From NCBI GenBank assembly GCA_902573065.1, contig CACGHX010000002.1, forward strand, positions 30,911 to 94,910: 64,000 nucleotides of DNA, read 5' to 3'. A model generated the notes under the pieces. It had not been told where the DNA came from and ran no database searches. It saw nothing but the letters and a program-made list of their open reading frames with translations. The stretch is from an uncultured Pelagibacteraceae bacterium. GTDB lineage: Bacteria > Pseudomonadota > Alphaproteobacteria > Pelagibacterales > Pelagibacteraceae. Positions 1-9,330 of the stretch are shown here, in pieces; positions within the stretch are counted from its first letter, which is position 1; each line of letters opens with the position of its first letter. The position numbers and the translations under genes were made by a program.

Positions 1-126
1 CTTAGCTTCCTGTTTAGGAGCTTCTTTCTTTGGTTCTTCTTTCTTAGCTTCCTGTTTAGGAGCTTCTTTCTTTGGTTCTTCTTTCTTAGCTTCCTGTTTA
101 GGAGCTTCTTTCTTTGGTTCTTCTTT
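1..126 (-). repeat. Tandem repeat, 42-bp unit x3, continuing beyond the window edge (14-aa unit KEEPKKEAPKQEAK)
   Basis: cttagcttcctgtttaggagcttctttctttggttcttcttt repeats at 1, 43 and 85. Confidence 0.95.
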
Positions 127-438
127 TCCGTCTTTTTTTCTATCTTTTTTAGGAATTGCTTTGTTAGGATTATTTCCTGGCTTAGGCATAGGCATAATTT
201 GAGCTTCTCCAAGAATTCTAGATACTCTTAAAGTTGGTTTTGCACCTTTGCTTATCCAATGTTTTACCCTTTCAGCCTCAATAGTAATTCTTTCCTTTTT
301 CTCTTTAGGTAAAAGTGGATTAAACAATCCAACTTTTTCGATAAATCTACCGTCTCTTGGAAATCTACTGTCAGCAATTACAATTTTATAAATTGGTCTT
401 TTTTTTGCACCAATCATTGATAGTCTTATTTTTAACAT
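1..438 (-). CDS. rpsP: 30S ribosomal protein S16, C-terminus runs off the window edge, with Lys/Glu/Pro/Ala repeat extension
   Basis: Reverse translation from ATG at 438: MLKIRLSMIGAKKRPIYKIVIADSRFPRDGRFIEKVGLFNPLL..., typical S16, then KEEPKKEAPKQEAK repeats. Confidence 0.93.
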   Translation of the reverse strand, partial: MLKIRLSMIGAKKRPIYKIVIADSRFPRDGRFIEKVGLFNPLLPKEKKERITIEAERVKHWISKGAKPTLRVSRILGEAQIMPMPKPGNNPNKAIPKKDRKKDGKEEPKKEAPKQEAKKEEPKKEAPKQEAKKEEPKKEAPKQEAK

Positions 439-450
439 TCTTCCCTTTCT

Positions 451-1800
451 TTATTTTAATTGATTAAAAAGTTCAGGTGGCATTCCACTTTGTGGGCCGC
501 CTCCTTTTGACATCTTTTTCATCATTTTAGACATCATCTTAAACTGTTTAAGCAATCTATTTATCGTTTGCACATCAGTTCCGGATCCTAAAGAAATTCT
601 CTTTCTTCTTGATCCGCTTATAATATCAGGATTTGATCTTTCCTTTTTTGTCATTGATAAAATTATTGCTTCATTAGAAGATAATAATTTTTCATCAATA
701 TTTGCATTTTGCATTTGCTCTTTTACTTTACCAACACCAGGTAAAAGAGAAAGTACCCCTTCCATACCACCCATTTTTTTCATTTGCCTTAATTGAAGTA
801 GGTAGTCATCAAAGGTAAAGTTTCCTTTTTTTATTTTTTCTTCAGTTAATTTTATTTTTTCTTCATCAAGGTCTTGAGAAGCTTTTTCTACAAGAGAAAC
901 AATATCTCCCATTCCAAGAATTCTATTTGCCAACCTATCGGGATGAAAAGACTCAAGATCATCAATCTTTTCACCAACACCAAGAAATTTTATAGGTTTT
1001 CCAGTGGTTTGCTTCATACTTAAAGCAGCACCACCACGACCATCTCCGTCTACTCTAGTTAAAATTATGCTTGTTAAATTAACTGCTTTATCAAATTCTG
1101 AGGCAAGATTTACAGCGATTTGACCTGTTAAAGAGTCTGCTACAAGCATTGTTTCGACAGGTTTAACTGCATCTTTGATATTTTTAATTTCTGACATCAT
1201 GCTTAAATCTATTTGAGTACGACCTGCTGTATCAAAGACTATGACATCTGTTCCAGCAAGATTAGCTGCGTTTAAAGCTCTATGGGCAATATCAACAGGT
1301 ACTTGATCTTTGATTATAGGAAGTGCATTTAAATTATTTTTTTCACAAAGGACTTTCAATTGTTCTTGTGCGGCTGGCCTATAAATATCTAAGCTTACAA
1401 GTAGAATTTTTTTATTAAGACTCTTTTCAAGATTTTTCGCTAATTTAACAGCTGTTGTAGTTTTACCAGATCCCTGTAAACCAACTAAAAGAATAGATGC
1501 AGGAGGCACAGCCTTCAAATTTATTTCCTCTGTTTTACCACCTAATACCTGTACTAATTGATCGTAAACTATCTTCACTAACATTTGGCCAGGTGATGTT
1601 GATCTAATAATTTCTTGGCCAATTGCCTTTGGTTTAATATCTTCAATAAATTTTTTTACTACAGGTAATGCTACGTCAGCAGCCAGTAAAGCCTGTCTAA
1701 TTTCTTTAAGGCCAGTTTCAACCTGAACCTTGTTTAATGAAGGAGCTTTCTTTAAATTATTAAAAATTCCTTCTAATTTATTTGTTAAAGTCTCAAACAT
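451..1800 (-). CDS. ffh: Signal recognition particle protein Ffh
   Basis: GLQGSGKTTTAVKLAK, DTAGRTQID, Met-rich M-domain C-terminus. The MFETL start at 1800 is preferred over the ORF-track start at 1818. Confidence 0.97.
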   Translation of the reverse strand: MFETLTNKLEGIFNNLKKAPSLNKVQVETGLKEIRQALLAADVALPVVKKFIEDIKPKAIGQEIIRSTSPGQMLVKIVYDQLVQVLGGKTEEINLKAVPPASILLVGLQGSGKTTTAVKLAKNLEKSLNKKILLVSLDIYRPAAQEQLKVLCEKNNLNALPIIKDQVPVDIAHRALNAANLAGTDVIVFDTAGRTQIDLSMMSEIKNIKDAVKPVETMLVADSLTGQIAVNLASEFDKAVNLTSIILTRVDGDGRGGAALSMKQTTGKPIKFLGVGEKIDDLESFHPDRLANRILGMGDIVSLVEKASQDLDEEKIKLTEEKIKKGNFTFDDYLLQLRQMKKMGGMEGVLSLLPGVGKVKEQMQNANIDEKLLSSNEAIILSMTKKERSNPDIISGSRRKRISLGSGTDVQTINRLLKQFKMMSKMMKKMSKGGGPQSGMPPELFNQLK

Positions 1801-1930
1801 TTTTCTTTCTTCCAACACCTATCGCACTAGTGGGCGAACCCTCGCTGACTAGTGTCGATCCCTTTATTTCTAAAGGCACCGCAAAATCTACCATTTGCGG
1901 AAGTGACGAGAAACTACAATTAAGGGTTTT
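1801..1930 (-). ncRNA. Candidate structured 5' leader of ffh (three consecutive hairpins)
   Basis: Perfect stems: ccgcaaa/tttgcgg (1879-1885/1894-1900), ccttta/taaagg with GAAA loop on the minus strand (1861-1876), cactagt/actagtg (1825-1831/1848-1854) enclosing gcga/tcgc (1834-1845). Confidence 0.6.
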
Positions 1931-1961
1931 AAAAGTCAATGAATAATTATACTAATCAATT

Positions 1962-2780
1962 ATGACAAGAATTAACGCTTACAAAATGGACGGCTTGGGT
2001 AATGATTTTGTCATTATTGATAGAAGGAAAAATTCTATTAATTTAACAAAAGAAAAAATTATTGAATTGGGTAGCAGATCTAATATTGGCTTTGACCAGG
2101 TAATCTTTATAGAAAAACAAAAAGAAAAATCTTTTCCAATAACAATTTTTAACTCTGATGGAGGTGAAGTAAGTGCATGTGGAAATGGATCAAGATGTGT
2201 TGCTTATCTTTTAGGTAAAAATTTAAATACAAAAGAAATAAAACTTGAGACAAACAATCGATTACTAAATGCAAGAATAGTGGGAAATTTAGAAGTAGAA
2301 CTTGAAATGGGAAAACCTTTATTTAGTTTTAAAGAGATTCCATTGTCAAAGTCAATTAATCCAGCAAATATAACTTTAGAGATAGATAAAAATAAATTTA
2401 CAGGTGGGTTTTGTGTAAATGTAGGAAATCCGCACATAATTTTTTTTGTTAAAGATTGTTTTCAATATGATTTAAAAACGATAGGCCCAAAAATTGAAAA
2501 CCACAATCTATTCCCAGAAAAAATAAATGTAACAATGGCTCAAGTAATTGACGAAAAAAATATAACAGTTAATGTTTGGGAAAGAGGTGCGGGACAAACT
2601 AAAGCATGTGGAACAGCAGCTTGTGCAACAGCCATTGCTGCTTTTAAAAACAGACTGGCTCATAATGAGGTAGATATAAAGTTTAAGGAGGGTTTTTTAA
2701 ATATAAAAATAGATAAAACAGACAATATATTTATGACAGGCCCTGTATCAGAAATTAAAAAAATTGACTTTGAAACATAA
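1962..2780 (+). CDS. dapF: Diaminopimelate epimerase
   Basis: MDGLGNDFVIID, ACGNGSRC, ACGTAACA catalytic Cys motifs. Confidence 0.96.
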   Translation: MTRINAYKMDGLGNDFVIIDRRKNSINLTKEKIIELGSRSNIGFDQVIFIEKQKEKSFPITIFNSDGGEVSACGNGSRCVAYLLGKNLNTKEIKLETNNRLLNARIVGNLEVELEMGKPLFSFKEIPLSKSINPANITLEIDKNKFTGGFCVNVGNPHIIFFVKDCFQYDLKTIGPKIENHNLFPEKINVTMAQVIDEKNITVNVWERGAGQTKACGTAACATAIAAFKNRLAHNEVDIKFKEGFLNIKIDKTDNIFMTGPVSEIKKIDFET

Positions 2781-3655
2781 TGAAGTTTTTTGAAAATTTT
2801 AAATTTAGTAATTTATTTAGTAAAAAAAAGATAGATGAAAATCTGCTGGACAAATTTGAAGAACTTCTTATTGAGTCAGATGTTGGTACCCAAATAGCTG
2901 CAGATCTTAAAGAAAGATTTAAAAAAGAGAAAATAGGAAAAGAAATTAAAGATGAAAAAGAAATATTTGATTTTCTTGCAGAACAAATATCTAAAATACT
3001 TAATCCTTTCGAAGGCAAATTAAAAAATCTTTATAAGGTTTCTCCTTCAATCGTAGTTGTAGCGGGAGTAAATGGTGTAGGGAAAACAACAACAATAGGA
3101 AAACTTGGAAAATTATTTAAAAATCAGGGTAAAAAAATAGTTTTTGGTGCAGCCGATACTTTTAGAGCAGCAGCTATTGAACAGTTAGAGGTTTGGTCTA
3201 AAAAAATTGGAGCTGAATTTGTTAAATCAGATTTAGGAACAGATCCTGCATCTGTAGGATATAAAACTGTAAAGTTTGCTGAGGATAATAAATTAGATAT
3301 GGCATTTATCGATACTGCCGGAAGACTACAAAATAAAAAAAATCTTATGGAAGAATATAGAAAAATATTTACTGTACTTAAAAAAATAAATCCTCAATAT
3401 CCTCACGAGACTATTTTAGTTCTTGACGCTACAACAGGACAAAACGCAATAAATCAAGTAGAAGAATTTAAAAAAATATCAAATTTAACTGGTTTAATAA
3501 TTACGAAATTAGATACTTCAGCAAAGGGAGGAATATTGTTAGCCATATGTAAAAGATTTGGTTTACCTATAATTGCTGTTGGAATGGGAGAGAAAGAAAC
3601 TGATTTATACCCATTTAATTCTGCTGACTTTTCTAAAATACTTATTAAAAATTAG
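2780..3655 (+). CDS. ftsY: SRP receptor GTPase FtsY
   Basis: GVNGVGKTTTIGKLG, DTAGRLQNKKNLMEE, TKLDTSAKGG; 1-bp overlap with dapF. Confidence 0.96.
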   Translation: MKFFENFKFSNLFSKKKIDENLLDKFEELLIESDVGTQIAADLKERFKKEKIGKEIKDEKEIFDFLAEQISKILNPFEGKLKNLYKVSPSIVVVAGVNGVGKTTTIGKLGKLFKNQGKKIVFGAADTFRAAAIEQLEVWSKKIGAEFVKSDLGTDPASVGYKTVKFAEDNKLDMAFIDTAGRLQNKKNLMEEYRKIFTVLKKINPQYPHETILVLDATTGQNAINQVEEFKKISNLTGLIITKLDTSAKGGILLAICKRFGLPIIAVGMGEKETDLYPFNSADFSKILIKN

Positions 3656-3657
3656 AA

Positions 3658-4137
3658 ATGAAAATATCAAAAAAAATAGAACCAATTATTTCAGGAGTAT
3701 CTGCATCAATAGTCATAGGGGTTCTTGCATTTTTAACCTTAAGAACATCTACTGGTATATGGTTAATGTTTTCTTTTGGAGCAACTGTTTTTTTAGTTTT
3801 TGCTCTATATAAATTAGAAACCGCACAACCAAAAAATATTTTTTTTGGCCATTTGATCTCGGTTTTAGTAGGTATTATTTTTAACGAGACAATTGGATTT
3901 TCTTTTTATTCTCTTGGTTTATCAGTTGGAGTTGCTGTGACTTTGATGATTTATTTAAAAGTCATGCATCCTCCTGCAGCTTCAAACCCTTTGGTAGTTT
4001 TATTTACAGATGTATCTTTCGAATTTATATTATTCCCAGTGATATTTGGGGCTATAGCAATAATTATAATGTCAGTTTTTATTAATAAAGTAGTTTTAAA
4101 AAGAAAATATCCAAAGAAAAAGAATTGGTTATATTGA
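3658..4137 (+). CDS. HPP-family integral membrane protein
   Basis: Four predicted TM stretches and the MHPPAASNP motif. Confidence 0.8.
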   Translation: MKISKKIEPIISGVSASIVIGVLAFLTLRTSTGIWLMFSFGATVFLVFALYKLETAQPKNIFFGHLISVLVGIIFNETIGFSFYSLGLSVGVAVTLMIYLKVMHPPAASNPLVVLFTDVSFEFILFPVIFGAIAIIIMSVFINKVVLKRKYPKKKNWLY

Positions 4138-4950
4138 TTTTAAAAATTTATTTAAAGCCTCTAACAAATTTTCATTATATTCCATCATGTGATCATCATC
4201 TTTTGGAAAATAAAAATATTTAGGTTCATTGGCCTCGGAAAAAACTTTTTTACCCATCTTAAATGGAACGATTTTATCATTTTCTCCATGCATAACTAAA
4301 ATTGGAATTTTAATATTTTTTAATTTTTTTATAGTTTCGTACCTGTCTTTTAAAAGAAGAGAAACTGGTAGATAAAAATAGTAATATTTTCCGGCATCAA
4401 CCATTGATGTAAATGGTGATTCTAGAATAAGTCCAGCATAATTTTTATTTTGTGCAACTTCGGTTGAAACCCCAGTTCCAAGTGACTCACCATAAATAAT
4501 AATTTTTTCATCTTCAACGTTTTGCTTATTTAACCATTTTAAAGTGTCTCTTGCATCCTGGTATAATCCTTCTTCCGTAGGTTTGCCCTCATTTCCACTA
4601 AATCCTCTATATGCTACGATCAAAAAATTTATATCAAAATCTTTTATTAAGTTTAGTTTATATATTCTATTACTTAAATTTCCTGCATTTCCATGAAAAA
4701 ATATCAGAGTTTTTTTTTGTTTAAGATCCTTTTTGTGAAACCAGGCTTTCAGTTTTTTTCCATCTGATGTAGGAATATAAACTTCTTCATAACTAAAATT
4801 TGCTTTCTCAGATGTATAATTATTTTCAGAAGGATGGTAAAGCAGACTTCTTTGGTAAAAGAAAACAAAAATTACTATTAGTAGGTAACATGAAATAAGT
4901 ATCGTCACTAAAGTGAACATATATTTAAGTTTTTTTTGCAAAATACACAC
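4129..4950 (-). CDS. Alpha/beta hydrolase, membrane-anchored (BEM46-like)
   Basis: N-terminal TM, FFHGNAGN, YGESLGTGVS, MHGEND. Confidence 0.85.
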   Translation of the reverse strand: MCILQKKLKYMFTLVTILISCYLLIVIFVFFYQRSLLYHPSENNYTSEKANFSYEEVYIPTSDGKKLKAWFHKKDLKQKKTLIFFHGNAGNLSNRIYKLNLIKDFDINFLIVAYRGFSGNEGKPTEEGLYQDARDTLKWLNKQNVEDEKIIIYGESLGTGVSTEVAQNKNYAGLILESPFTSMVDAGKYYYFYLPVSLLLKDRYETIKKLKNIKIPILVMHGENDKIVPFKMGKKVFSEANEPKYFYFPKDDDHMMEYNENLLEALNKFLKSI

Positions 4951-5827
4951 CTATTAGTACTAGCGAAGCACCTAAATAATGAAAGTTTTGTAGCTGCTCT
5001 CCAAAAAAAATGATTCCATAAATTGCTGCATAAATTGTATAGAGATAAAGAGTAAAACCAGTGATAGAAGCGCCCAAGTATTTTTGAGCTTTTGCATATA
5101 AAGTAAATGCAATTACACCTGGAGAAATAGCGCCAAATAGAACCCAAAAGGTAAAATAAATATCAAAGTTTGTTCTGTTTATTAAAATTTCTTCCATAAC
5201 ATAAAATGGAAATAGTGATAATGCCCCAAAAAAAGAGATTAGAGTAAATCTTATAAAAAAACTAAATTTGAATTTCCAGTGAATTAAATAAACTGAGTAC
5301 AAAGCCCATCCTAATGCAGCACCAAGCATCCATATATCACCGGATGTAAACTGAGTATTAATCAATAAATTTAAATCACCTTTACAAATAATAGCTAATA
5401 CACCAACAATACAAATGACTAACCCAAATATTTGTTTAGTTTTTATTAGTTCCTTAAGAATAAAAGTTGATAATAAAATTATAAAAACTGGAGAAGATGT
5501 ATATATAATTCCCATATTTGCCATAGTTGTTGTTTTTCCTGCAATAAATGGGAATGCACCACAAATACCACAACCCATAAGACCTAAAAAAAATAATTTA
5601 AAAAATTCTGGCTTAATTTTTTTAAAGTTTTTTAAAATAGGTTTATAAAAAAAAGGAATAAGTAAAAGAAAAGTGGTGACCCATCTCCAAAAGGCAAGTG
5701 ATATGGGTGGGACAAACTCAACGCCACCTCTAGCTATGATTAAATTGCTAGACATGAAAACTGGTTGTAAAAATAATAAAAAATACGGATAGATTTTACT
5801 ATTACTTTTTTTGGATGAAGGCTTCAT
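4925..5827 (-). CDS. DMT/EamA-family transporter
   Basis: About 10 hydrophobic segments, two EamA-like repeats. Confidence 0.85.
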   Translation of the reverse strand: MKPSSKKSNSKIYPYFLLFLQPVFMSSNLIIARGGVEFVPPISLAFWRWVTTFLLLIPFFYKPILKNFKKIKPEFFKLFFLGLMGCGICGAFPFIAGKTTTMANMGIIYTSSPVFIILLSTFILKELIKTKQIFGLVICIVGVLAIICKGDLNLLINTQFTSGDIWMLGAALGWALYSVYLIHWKFKFSFFIRFTLISFFGALSLFPFYVMEEILINRTNFDIYFTFWVLFGAISPGVIAFTLYAKAQKYLGASITGFTLYLYTIYAAIYGIIFFGEQLQNFHYLGASLVLIGVYFAKKT

Positions 5828-5981
5828 AAATCATCATAAAAATTACCAAGCCCATAAGAATGTAAACTGGAAGAACGTCAGTAAAACTAATCATCATTGA
5901 TCTAGTTAAAGTAGTGGCTAGCCCGACTAAAAAAGCAACAGCGAGAAAACATCCAACTATACTTGTTAATTTATTCATCAT
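5802..5981 (-). CDS. Small membrane protein (59 aa)
   Basis: Not in ORF track: MMNKLTSIVGCFLAVAFLVGLATTLTRSMMISFTDVLPVYILMGLVIFMMIYEAFIQKK*; two TM segments, overlaps both neighbours. Confidence 0.6.
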   Translation of the reverse strand: MMNKLTSIVGCFLAVAFLVGLATTLTRSMMISFTDVLPVYILMGLVIFMMIYEAFIQKK

Positions 5982-7305
5982 CCCTACATTTTTTTTCTAA
6001 CCAATTTGCAACTCCTAAAAATCTTAGATCGTCAAGCTTGTTACCAACTAGTTGAACACCTAATGGTAAGTTATTTTCTCCAGTAAGTAAAGGCAGTGAT
6101 ATAGATGGTAAACCCATATAAGTCCATACTGTGCAAAATTCAGGACTACCAGTAAATTTCAATCCTTTATCAGCAACTCCAGTAGATGCAGGTGTAATTA
6201 CTCCATGATAATCCTCAAAAACTTCACTGTAAGACCTGTAGCTTTGTTCCATAAAATCCTTAGCCTCGGTGTACTGACTTGCAGAATATTTCATACCACG
6301 CTCAATTGCTTCTATTAATTTTTTTCCAAGCTTTTTTTTTGAATTTTTATAATACTTTTGAAAACTATTTGACATATCAGTCTCGTGTAAAACTTGTTGG
6401 TGTTTATGTATATCTTTGAAATACGAAGGCTCATCAAATACCTCAATATTTTTTTTTAATTTTTTAATTAAAAATTCAAATGCTTTTTGTGACTCTTTTC
6501 CAATATTTTTCCAATTAGAGGTTTTATAAAATATAAATTTAGGATCGAAATGTGGGCCTTTCTTACATTCTTCTAACATTTTGTCGGCTGAATAATGTAT
6601 CGTATCTTTATCGTATAAATCTTTTTTTATTAAACATTTAGATATTAGAGCAACATCTTCAACATTTTTTCCAAAAACACCAACATGATCTAATTTGGAT
6701 GATTGTTTTAAAATACCATTTCTAGAAATTAAACCAAAAGAGGGTTTATATCCTACAACCCCACAGTAGGATGCTGGACGAATAATAGATCCTTTTGTTT
6801 GTGTTCCAACTGATAAAGGAGTCATGTGTGCTGCGACTGCAGCCGCTGAACCACTTGAAGATCCTCCAGGGGTTCTTGATTTATCATGAGGGTTAGTTGT
6901 CTTTCCTGGGTCAAAATAAGCAAGTTCAGTTGTAACTGTCTTTCCCATTATTATTGCTCCAGAAATTTTTAAAAGGTTCACTACCTCTGCGTCAGCACTC
7001 TCTGATATTCCTTTTCTTAAAACTGTACCACATTCTGTTGGCATATCTTGAGTTCCAATAATATCTTTTATTCCAATTGGTAAGCCATGTAATGGTCCGA
7101 GAGGTTTACCTGATTTCCTATACTCATCTTTTTCCTCAGCTTTTTCCAATAAAAGTTTTTTATCAAAAAATGCCCAAGCTTTTACCTCTTTGTCAAATTT
7201 ATCAATCCTCTTTATGTATTCTTTACAAGCATCCACACACGATATTTCACCGCTTTTTAGTTTCTCCACTAATTCAATAGCTGAGATTGATAGAACATTG
7301 CTCAT
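5971..7305 (-). CDS. Amidase signature family protein (GatA-like)
   Basis: GLPIGIKDI, GGSSSGSAAAVAA, TQTKGSIIRPASYCGVVGYKPS. Confidence 0.9.
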   Translation of the reverse strand: MSNVLSISAIELVEKLKSGEISCVDACKEYIKRIDKFDKEVKAWAFFDKKLLLEKAEEKDEYRKSGKPLGPLHGLPIGIKDIIGTQDMPTECGTVLRKGISESADAEVVNLLKISGAIIMGKTVTTELAYFDPGKTTNPHDKSRTPGGSSSGSAAAVAAHMTPLSVGTQTKGSIIRPASYCGVVGYKPSFGLISRNGILKQSSKLDHVGVFGKNVEDVALISKCLIKKDLYDKDTIHYSADKMLEECKKGPHFDPKFIFYKTSNWKNIGKESQKAFEFLIKKLKKNIEVFDEPSYFKDIHKHQQVLHETDMSNSFQKYYKNSKKKLGKKLIEAIERGMKYSASQYTEAKDFMEQSYRSYSEVFEDYHGVITPASTGVADKGLKFTGSPEFCTVWTYMGLPSISLPLLTGENNLPLGVQLVGNKLDDLRFLGVANWLEKKCRDDE

Positions 7306-7312
7306 AAATTAT

Positions 7313-8674
7313 TTAATTTGCAAAAAGTAAGTCAGGTAACCAAAGAGCTATGCCTGGAAACATATACATCAAAAACATAGCAAAAATTACAATTAGTAAG
7401 AAAGGCATTATGCCCCCAAAAATTTCAAGTAATTCCACATTTTTGGTTTGCACTCCTTTTAGATAATAGGCGGACATAGCCATCGGAGGAGTTAAAAAAG
7501 ATGTTTGTAAATTTAATGCTATTAGCATTGCAAAGAAATAAGGGTTTACTCCAAAAAATTCAACAAGTGGTAAAAATATTGGAACAAATATAATTAATAT
7601 TTCTGTCCATTCTAATGGCCAGCCAAGAAGAAAAATAATTAATTGGGTTATAATTAAAAATTGCCATGGCTGAAGGTTCATTGATTTAAAAAAATGTTCA
7701 AATACTTCATGCCCACCTAAATATGAAAAGACTGATGCAAATGTCCATGATCCTATAAATAACCACATAATCATTGCAGTAGTTTTAGCGGTTAAAAATA
7801 CTGACTCTTTAAAATTTTTCCATTTAAGAGTTTTATAAAAATAAGATAAAACTAGCGCTCCAAATGCTCCTACAGCTGCGGCTTCTGCTGGGGTAGCTAA
7901 ACCTCCAAGAATAGTTCCTAAAACTAAAATAATTAATGAAAATAACGGAAGAAAAGAAACTAATACCTCTTTCAAGATTACTGAACGGGGAGGTATATCC
8001 TCCGCTGGTGGTTTCGGAGCAATAGATGGATTAAAATATGCTCTTGTAACTGCATAAAGTATATAAAGTCCAGCTAACATTAACCCGGGTAAAATTGCTG
8101 CTGCAAACAATCTTAGGGGTGATAATTGTGCAATTACAGAATAAACGATAAGCATGATGCTCGGTGGGATTAATATTCCAAGACATCCACCAGAACAAAT
8201 AACTCCTGATGCAAATTTTTTATCATAACCTGCTTTAATCATTGCCGGCCAAGCTAGAAGGCCCATTAAAGTCACAACAGCTCCAATTATTCCAGTTGCT
8301 GTTGAGAATAAAGCACAAGTTATTAAAGCTGCAACTGCCATAGATGCTGGTAAACCATGTGAAGCTAAACGAATGGCAAAAAACAATCTTGAGACTATAC
8401 CTGCTCTCTCAACAAGGTATCCCATAAATAAAAATAATGGAACTGCTGTAAGAACTGTATTGTCCATTACTGTATAAGTGTTCTGAACGAAAAGTTGGAA
8501 AATCCTATTGTCAAATAGATGCTCCATTCTAGTTGGATCGTAGTAAGCGTAATAACCAAATCCAACGCCCATTGCCATTAATGTAAATGCAATTGGAAAT
8601 CCTAATAACACAGCAAAAAGAAATATTGCCATCATAAGTATTGCTATCTCAGGATTGGTTAAGCTAAATAACAT
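7313..8674 (-). CDS. TRAP transporter large permease (DctM-like)
   Basis: Multi-TM protein with DctM-type sequence (ALITCALFSTATGIIGAVVTLMGLLAWPAM; GILIPPSIMLIVY). Confidence 0.93.
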   Translation of the reverse strand: MLFSLTNPEIAILMMAIFLFAVLLGFPIAFTLMAMGVGFGYYAYYDPTRMEHLFDNRIFQLFVQNTYTVMDNTVLTAVPLFLFMGYLVERAGIVSRLFFAIRLASHGLPASMAVAALITCALFSTATGIIGAVVTLMGLLAWPAMIKAGYDKKFASGVICSGGCLGILIPPSIMLIVYSVIAQLSPLRLFAAAILPGLMLAGLYILYAVTRAYFNPSIAPKPPAEDIPPRSVILKEVLVSFLPLFSLIILVLGTILGGLATPAEAAAVGAFGALVLSYFYKTLKWKNFKESVFLTAKTTAMIMWLFIGSWTFASVFSYLGGHEVFEHFFKSMNLQPWQFLIITQLIIFLLGWPLEWTEILIIFVPIFLPLVEFFGVNPYFFAMLIALNLQTSFLTPPMAMSAYYLKGVQTKNVELLEIFGGIMPFLLIVIFAMFLMYMFPGIALWLPDLLFAN

Positions 8675-9248
8675 CTTTTTGATCCTCGTCTTGAGAAGTT
8701 CTCATTAAAATTTTTTCTGTTTCCTCTGCAACTACCATTCTTGCTGGCCAATGGCCCGTTTGTATACAAATTATTGATCTGAAAACTTCACTAACACCTT
8801 GTATGATTAATAAAAGACCTGCTGCAGGTATCAAAGACTTAGCCATGTAAATTTGAATTTGTGCAGGACTGTTCCAACTGGTCTCCTTAATTTTCCAAGC
8901 AAGTGCAGCGTACTCATATCCATAAAATGCCAAAGCAAATACGCCAGGAAAGAAAAAGATAAAGTATAAAACTAAATCGATGTAACCTTGTGTTTTAGGT
9001 TTAAATAATCTGTAAAGTACATCCCCCCTTACATGAGCCTCTGTAGAAAGTGTATATGCACCAGCCATCATGAATATTGCGCCATACATTTGTAAACTAA
9101 AATCAAAATTCCATAAAGTAGGGGCATTAAATGCGTAAGCCATCACAACTTCGTAACAAGTTCCACCCATTAATATTACTATGCACCAGGAAAAAGCCTT
9201 CCCGACGGATGTGCTTAGATGGTCTGCAAAACTAATAAATCCCCTCAT
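8664..9248 (-). CDS. TRAP transporter small permease (DctQ-like)
   Basis: Four TM segments, HVRGDVLY motif, overlaps DctM. Confidence 0.9.
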   Translation of the reverse strand: MRGFISFADHLSTSVGKAFSWCIVILMGGTCYEVVMAYAFNAPTLWNFDFSLQMYGAIFMMAGAYTLSTEAHVRGDVLYRLFKPKTQGYIDLVLYFIFFFPGVFALAFYGYEYAALAWKIKETSWNSPAQIQIYMAKSLIPAAGLLLIIQGVSEVFRSIICIQTGHWPARMVVAEETEKILMRTSQDEDQKDVI

Positions 9249-9284
9249 AAATATAAGTTATTATAATTTTTTTGTTATTGCCAT

Positions 9285-9318
9285 AAAAAAAGGGGGCTAC
9301 AAAAAGCCCCCTTTAATT
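9285..9318 (-). terminator. Rho-independent-type hairpin between SBP and permease genes
   Basis: gggggct-acaaaa-agccccc (9292-9311); on the minus strand it is followed by a T run (ccccctttttttatgg). Confidence 0.75.
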
Positions 9319-9330
9319 TTTAAAAAGCTA

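Noticed and set aside
1-126. CRISPR-like repeat array
   Set aside because: Direct tandem repeats without spacers, in frame within rpsP.
1801-1960. 4.5S/SRP RNA (ffs) gene next to ffh
   Set aside because: Conserved GGTCAGG...GGAAGGAAGCAGCC core is absent on both strands; interpreted as a leader RNA instead.
2780-2780. Missing MtaB/MiaB-like gene between dapF and ftsY
   Set aside because: That gene often sits here in alphaproteobacteria, but its absence from this spot is ordinary gene loss or relocation and cannot be assessed from one window.
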